DNA from: Nocardia speluncae NBRC 108251
GTDB taxonomy: Bacteria; Actinomycetota; Actinomycetes; Mycobacteriales; Mycobacteriaceae
Assembly: GCF_001613245.1 (NCBI RefSeq)
Contig: NZ_BDBZ01000016.1
Coordinates: forward strand, 62,001 to 126,000
Direction: 5' to 3'
DNA length: 64,000 nt
Below the pieces are notes generated by a model, which worked only from the letters and a program-made list of their open reading frames with translations, made no database searches and was not told the DNA's origin. Both the position numbers and the translations under genes were made by a program. Positions 60,328-64,000 of the stretch are shown here, piece after piece (position 1 is the first letter of the stretch; each line of letters begins with the position of its first letter).

Positions 60328-61710
60328 ATGGGACGTTTGTTCGGCACCGATGGTGTACGCGGGCTGGCCAATGATTCGTTGAGCCCGGAGCTCGCACTGC
60401 GCCTCGCGGGCGCGGCGGCGCAAGTTCTGGGTACCGAAGTCCGGTCCGGGCGCCGCAAGGTCGCGGTGGTGGGGCGGGATCCGCGCGCGAGCGGGGAGAT
60501 GCTGGAGGCCGCCGTCACCGCGGGGCTGACCGCCGCCGGAATGGATGTGTTACCCGTCGGCGTGCTGCCGACCCCCGCTGTCGCCTACCTGACCGCCCTG
60601 CACGATGCGAGTCTCGGGGTGATGATCTCCGCCTCGCACAATCCGATGCCCGACAACGGGATCAAGATCTTCGCGGCCGGCGGGCACAAGCTGGACGACG
60701 CCGTCGAGGACCGTATCGAGGCCGTCGCCGCCGCCGGTGATTTCGCCCGGCCGACCGGCGCGGGTATCGGGCGGGTGCTCGCCGCGCCGGGGTCGCGGCA
60801 TCCCGGATTCGATATGCCCGAATTCAGTCTCGAAGGCACCCATGAGCGCTATATCGAGCATCTGGTCGAGGTCACCGGCCGGGACCTGAATGGTCTGACC
60901 GTCGTCGTGGACTGCGCTCACGGTGCCGCGTCGGAGGTCGGCCCGGCCGCCTACCGGGAAGCCGGTGCGCAGGTCATCGCGATCAACGCCGAACCCGACG
61001 GCCTCAATATCAACGACGGTGTGGGCTCGACCCATATGGCGCAGGTGCAACGCGCGGTCCGTGAGCACGGCGCCGATCTGGGCCTGGCCCACGACGGCGA
61101 CGCCGACCGCTGCCTGGCCGTGGACGCTGCCGGCGAACTGGTCGACGGCGACGCCATCATGGCCGTCCTCGCTCTCGGTATGCACGAAGCCGGAACTCTG
61201 GCCGAAAACACTCTCGTCGCCACCGTGATGAGCAACCTGGGCCTGCATATCGCCATGCGTGACGCCGGAATCACCGTGCGCACCACTGGTGTCGGCGATC
61301 GCTACGTGCTCGAAGAGCTACGCAGCGGCGGGTTCGCTCTCGGCGGCGAACAATCCGGCCATGTAGTTTTCCCGCGGTTCGGCACGACCGGCGACGGTGT
61401 CCTCACCGGCCTACAGCTGATGGCCCGGATGGCCGCGACCGGGAAACCGCTGGCGGAGTTGGCGAACGTCGTGCAGAAGGTGCCGCAGGTGCTGGTGAAT
61501 GTGCCCGTCACCGATAAGGTGGCCGCTACCGCAGCCGCAGAAGTGCGCGCCGCGGTGCAGGAGGCCGAACGCGTGCTCGGCAATTCCGGGCGGATCCTGT
61601 TGCGTCCGAGCGGCACCGAGGAACTCGTGCGGGTGATGGTCGAGGCGACCGACCCCGCACAGGCCGGGGAGATCGCCGACGATATCGCCAAACGCGTAGC
61701 GGCCGTATAG
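60328..61710 (+). CDS. glmM: Phosphoglucosamine mutase
   Basis: GlmM converts glucosamine 6-phosphate to glucosamine 1-phosphate, feeding GlmU. The 460-residue protein has RLFGTDGVRG at the start, the phosphoserine loop ISASHNPMPDNGIK (Ser near residue 102), the metal loop HDGDADRCLAVD, GGEQSGHVV and the C-terminal RPSGTEELVRVMVE. Start ATG at 60328; length standard. It follows rplM-rpsI as in many actinobacteria but after a terminator, so it probably has its own promoter in the 195-base gap. Confidence 0.96.
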   Translation: MGRLFGTDGVRGLANDSLSPELALRLAGAAAQVLGTEVRSGRRKVAVVGRDPRASGEMLEAAVTAGLTAAGMDVLPVGVLPTPAVAYLTALHDASLGVMISASHNPMPDNGIKIFAAGGHKLDDAVEDRIEAVAAAGDFARPTGAGIGRVLAAPGSRHPGFDMPEFSLEGTHERYIEHLVEVTGRDLNGLTVVVDCAHGAASEVGPAAYREAGAQVIAINAEPDGLNINDGVGSTHMAQVQRAVREHGADLGLAHDGDADRCLAVDAAGELVDGDAIMAVLALGMHEAGTLAENTLVATVMSNLGLHIAMRDAGITVRTTGVGDRYVLEELRSGGFALGGEQSGHVVFPRFGTTGDGVLTGLQLMARMAATGKPLAELANVVQKVPQVLVNVPVTDKVAATAAAEVRAAVQEAERVLGNSGRILLRPSGTEELVRVMVEATDPAQAGEIADDIAKRVAAV

Positions 61711-62184
61711 GTCACGGCGCCGTCAGCGCAGGCTCCAGAGGAAACCGCTGAACAACACCAGAAACCCGCCGTCCTGTGCCCCCATCTTGCCCGCGCACTC
61801 TCCTGCAACCTCGGCACACCCACCCCATCAGCGCGCGGAGCGGTCCTCCGCACCGACGCCCCCGGCCGCTACGGTCGCGAGCGGCCGCTCTCCCAACGGC
61901 CTCGAGGCGCCGGGGCGCAACGACAATCGTGTGAACCGGAGAGGGAGGCGGACCCGAGCTTCGACATGGGGTAGGAGCACCCGTGCTCGTGGCGGGGTTC
62001 CGGTCCGGCCGGGCTCGGTCGGTGTGTGCGGCACGCGAAGCCCTCAGCGGGACCGGTGGTTCGGGGTCGACCCTGAGTCCGGCGCCGCCGGATATCAGGG
62101 TGAGTATCGGTATCGCTACCGATGCGCGCCCACGCCGCAGCGCGGACAGTGGAGTGTGTAGTCCCCGTTATCGAAAGGACCGCC
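61711..62184. other. Intergenic region after glmM, no supported gene
   Basis: About 475 bases with only Arg/Pro-rich open frames on both strands. A minus-strand 20-codon frame (start 61787, MGAQDGGFLVLFSG) was noted but its ribosome site is too distant to support a call. A direct GAGTAT-CGGTATCG-type repeat near 62100-62120 precedes the PspC gene and might be part of its promoter. Confidence 0.4.
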
Positions 62185-62376
62185 ATGACCGCCCCCACAC
62201 GCCGCTTCACACGCTCCACCACCGACAAGTGGGTCGGCGGTGTCTGCGGCGGTATCGCCGAATACTTCGGCTGGAGCTCCGGAATCGTCCGCCTGCTCTT
62301 CGTCGTATCCTGCGTACTCCCCGGCCCGCAGTTCCTGGTCTACCTGGTGCTGTGGCTGCTGATGCCGAAACGCTGA
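62185..62376 (+). CDS. PspC-domain membrane protein
   Basis: A 63-residue protein that is one PspC domain: RFTRSTTDKWVGGVCGGIAEYFGW followed by two hydrophobic stretches (IVRLLFVVSCVLPGPQFLVYLVLWLLMPKR). PspC proteins take part in envelope-stress sensing with PspA; here no pspA or other psp gene is adjacent, so it is a stand-alone, minimal form. The ATG has GAAAGGA upstream, and a strong hairpin follows at 62421. Confidence 0.93.
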   Translation: MTAPTRRFTRSTTDKWVGGVCGGIAEYFGWSSGIVRLLFVVSCVLPGPQFLVYLVLWLLMPKR

Positions 62377-62420
62377 CCGCGCACCGCAAGGCCCCCGGCT
62401 GCCCGTGAGCCCCCACCGAG

Positions 62421-62444
62421 CCCCGTTCCCGTATGGGAACGGGG
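62421..62444 (+). terminator. Rho-independent terminator after pspC-like gene
   Basis: A perfect 10-base stem (CCCCGTTCCC / GGGAACGGGG) with a GTAT loop is followed by TTT, about 45 bases after the PspC stop. The best hairpin terminator in the window. Confidence 0.85.
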
Positions 62445-62541
62445 TTTCGCTATGCCCATCCGGGGGCTGCGTTCCGGTGCCCGAGATGGAAAGATAGGCC
62501 GAAACTCGCAGCGCCGCCGAAGATGGAACTCAGGAGGACCC

Positions 62542-62850
62542 ATGCCCGTATCCGGAGAGTTCCCAGGTCTCGGAATGCCGGGCTTCGACACCACCTCCTC
62601 ACTGGACAACCTCGGTCCGGTCGAGATGGAAAGCCCCACCCAAGACCTCGACGGCGACGGCATCCTCGACACCTTCACCACCACGAATTCCGACTCGATG
62701 AGCGTCTGGACCGACTCCGACCTCGACGGCTACGCCGACCAGTTGAGCGTGGTGGAAAACGACGGCGACTACGCGGCCTGGGAGTACCACCGCAACCCGG
62801 ACGGGACGGGCGAATGGCGGCAGACGGACCAGGGGACTGTGGGGGAGTAA
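62542..62850 (+). CDS. DUF6802-type small acidic protein
   Basis: A 102-residue acidic protein with a repeating DxDGDGxxDTxTxxxxDSMxVxTDSDxDGxAD pattern (residues about 35-70), which looks like calcium-binding thrombospondin-3/EF-like loops, then a WEYHRNPDGTGEWRQTD ending. The family occurs in Nocardia and mycobacteria near ESX-type genes. Calcium or other cation binding is plausible from the spaced aspartates; the role is unknown. AGGAGG-like CAGGAGG before the ATG is strong. Confidence 0.8.
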   Translation: MPVSGEFPGLGMPGFDTTSSLDNLGPVEMESPTQDLDGDGILDTFTTTNSDSMSVWTDSDLDGYADQLSVVENDGDYAAWEYHRNPDGTGEWRQTDQGTVGE

Positions 62851-62980
62851 AACGTTTCGAACGCTCGGGGCCGGAAGGGAACCGCCCCCCGGGCGGGCGC
62901 GTCGAATCAAGTAGCAGCAGAGCGCCGCAGGGCCGATCGGGGAGTTCCCGGGAGGGGCGGGCAGGACGGAGGGGAGACCC

Positions 62981-63292
62981 ATGAGTACGGGTGAGGTCGG
63001 TGTTCAAGGCGACGGCCTGGTGAGTCTTGCGGACAAGATGCGTGGTAGCGCCGGGGAGGTGAACAAACAGGTTGCGGTTGTTGACACCGATATGGTCGGG
63101 TCCGCCGACACCGGGTTCGCGTACGAGGCCCAGGGAAATGCCATTCACGCCGCGCTGACGGGAGTGCAGCAGTGGCTGAAGGACTGGTCCGAGGCTGTTC
63201 AGCTCACCGGTGACGCCTTGGGAGAAACGGTGGTCACAATGACGACAGTCGACCAGGAAAACTCTGAAAAAACTCAGCAGGCAGCGAGCTGA
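62981..63292 (+). CDS. EspC/WXG100-like secreted protein
   Basis: A 103-residue protein without a signal peptide: an N-terminal helix (GDGLVSLADKMRGSAGEVNKQV), a loop with ADTGFAYEAQGN, a second helix with VQQWLKDWSEAV and a C-terminal tail. The arrangement resembles EspC-type ESX substrates (T7SS_ESX_EspC) more than WXG100 proteins, as no WxG is present. It stands immediately before the AT-rich gene running off the window, and likely forms the small partner of that larger secreted protein. Strong GGAGGGGAG upstream of the ATG. Confidence 0.8.
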   Translation: MSTGEVGVQGDGLVSLADKMRGSAGEVNKQVAVVDTDMVGSADTGFAYEAQGNAIHAALTGVQQWLKDWSEAVQLTGDALGETVVTMTTVDQENSEKTQQAAS

Positions 63293-63294
63293 CC

Positions 63295-64000
63295 GTGGAG
63301 AATCGCAAATGTTCTGAATTATTCGAGATCGGATCGAGGGCGCTGCGGTATTTCGAAATTCTGGAGGTTCGCTATGTGCGTTGGGTGCATGAGCATACGA
63401 CTCCTGATTTCAAGACTTACGCGGATTTAGTTGCACTCCTCTATAAGCTGAACGGATTAAATGAGGATTCGTTTCGGGGATGTGCGAATTCATTGAAGGA
63501 CGTCCTCGGCAAGGTCGAACACGAGCGCACCCAGCAGGTTGTGTTCGCGCAAACGCTGCCGTCGGTGTGGTGGGGTGAGGCGGCGACCATGGCTTCGAAC
63601 ATGATGGCTGAACAGCTGCGGCTCTCGGCAGATGACATCGCTGTTCTGCGCAGAGTCCACGAGGAAATGGACGCCACGCCACAGGGGTTGCGGGAAGCGC
63701 TCGGAATCATAGCCAATGCCGCTACCGGCATTTCCGTGGACCACGATATAACGGTCCATGGGAAGTCTCCCGAAGATATCGATAACATAATTTCATACGC
63801 TGAAGGTGACTGGAGTTCCACAATCGGGTTCGGTGATACTCTGCTGGACAAAGTGAACAGGATATTCCCGGAACACAAGGCCACCGGAATGAGTGGTTGG
63901 ACTGCTGAGGACGCTACGACAACGGTCTACCATGAAGATGGCACCAAGACAACAGTGGACAGTAGTGGTCCTACAGCTAAATTGAGAGACCATTGTAAAT
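63295..64000 (+). CDS. Putative ESX-secreted protein, 5' part (runs off the window)
   Basis: An open frame begins at a GTG two bases after the EspC-like stop and continues without a stop to the end, giving about 235 residues so far. It is mostly helical to about residue 165 (RYFEILEVRYVRWVHEHTT, SVWWGEAATMASNMMAEQLRLSADDIAVL) and then has a more beta-like, Asp/Thr-rich region (TTTVYHEDGTKTTVDSSG). Base composition is near 50 % GC and codon use favours A/T third positions, unlike the rest of the window. Position right after an EspC-like partner suggests a large type VII substrate, possibly a toxin with a variable C-terminus outside this window. Confidence 0.65.
   Translation, partial: MENRKCSELFEIGSRALRYFEILEVRYVRWVHEHTTPDFKTYADLVALLYKLNGLNEDSFRGCANSLKDVLGKVEHERTQQVVFAQTLPSVWWGEAATMASNMMAEQLRLSADDIAVLRRVHEEMDATPQGLREALGIIANAATGISVDHDITVHGKSPEDIDNIISYAEGDWSSTIGFGDTLLDKVNRIFPEHKATGMSGWTAEDATTTVYHEDGTKTTVDSSGPTAKLRDHCK

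Noticed and set aside
61725..61787. Minus-strand 20-codon frame encoding a hydrophobic peptide
   Set aside because: GGAG lies about 14 bases from the ATG and there is no other support, so it was not called.

Overview
The window is GC-rich actinomycete chromosome, most probably from Nocardia or a close relative. The evidence is the gene order prs-glmU-tetR-mfd-mazG (the Rv1017c-Rv1021 order of Mycobacterium tuberculosis), a complete ergothioneine pathway, LpqH-, DUF3558- and DUF7373-type lipoproteins, XRE/DUF397 gene pairs, EspG- and EspC-like type VII secretion genes, and a gamma-butyrolactone-type TetR regulator. Species was not established.

Layout. 0-5.1 kb: end of a DUF4393-like gene, a SnoaL-like protein, prfC, rplY-pth, and a small RHH/MazF toxin-antitoxin pair. 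5.1-11 kb: ergothioneine genes egtA-egtB-egtC-egtD on the minus strand with egtE divergent. 11-13.1 kb: two small minus-strand genes opposite an XRE/DUF397 pair. 13.3-16.5 kb: a DUF3558 lipoprotein, two helical ESX-type proteins and an EspG-like chaperone. 16.8-18.7 kb: a HigBA-like pair and an LpqH-like lipoprotein. 18.8-24.4 kb: a compact four-gene operon of two unrecognised proteins, a TPR protein and a CHAT (caspase-fold) protease. 24.5-29.3 kb: oxidoreductase/HxlR pair, VOC protein, RNase Z, DUF4190 protein. 29.5-39.6 kb: prs, glmU, a secreted S1 protease lying between a tRNA-Gln and a partial copy of that tRNA, two TetR regulators, mfd and mazG. 40-42.8 kb: aldehyde dehydrogenase, TerD and a PNPOx-fold protein. 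43.1-49.3 kb: a five-gene minus-strand operon behind two IdeR/DtxR-like boxes. 49.6-59 kb: an envelope and signalling block with a lipoprotein, a frameshifted FHA gene, a lipoprotein metallopeptidase, an FHA-FHA-ABC transporter and an actin/Hsp70-fold protein. 59-61.7 kb: rplM-rpsI and glmM. 62-64 kb: a PspC protein, a DUF6802 protein, an EspC-like protein and the start of an unusually AT-rich gene cut by the window edge.

The two best candidates for undescribed systems are: (1) the iron-box-controlled operon at 43.1-49.3 kb, which has a clavaminate-synthase-like 2OG oxygenase, SbnB-like and SbnA-like enzymes for 2,3-diaminopropionate, a Y4yA-type PLP decarboxylase and a MATE exporter, but no visible NIS synthetase or NRPS. 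It looks like a minimal diaminopropionate-derived metallophore or antimetabolite pathway. (2) The X-Y-TPR-CHAT operon at 18.8-24.4 kb, which looks like a protease-based sensing or conflict system. All functions are inferred from reading the sequence; no searches were run.
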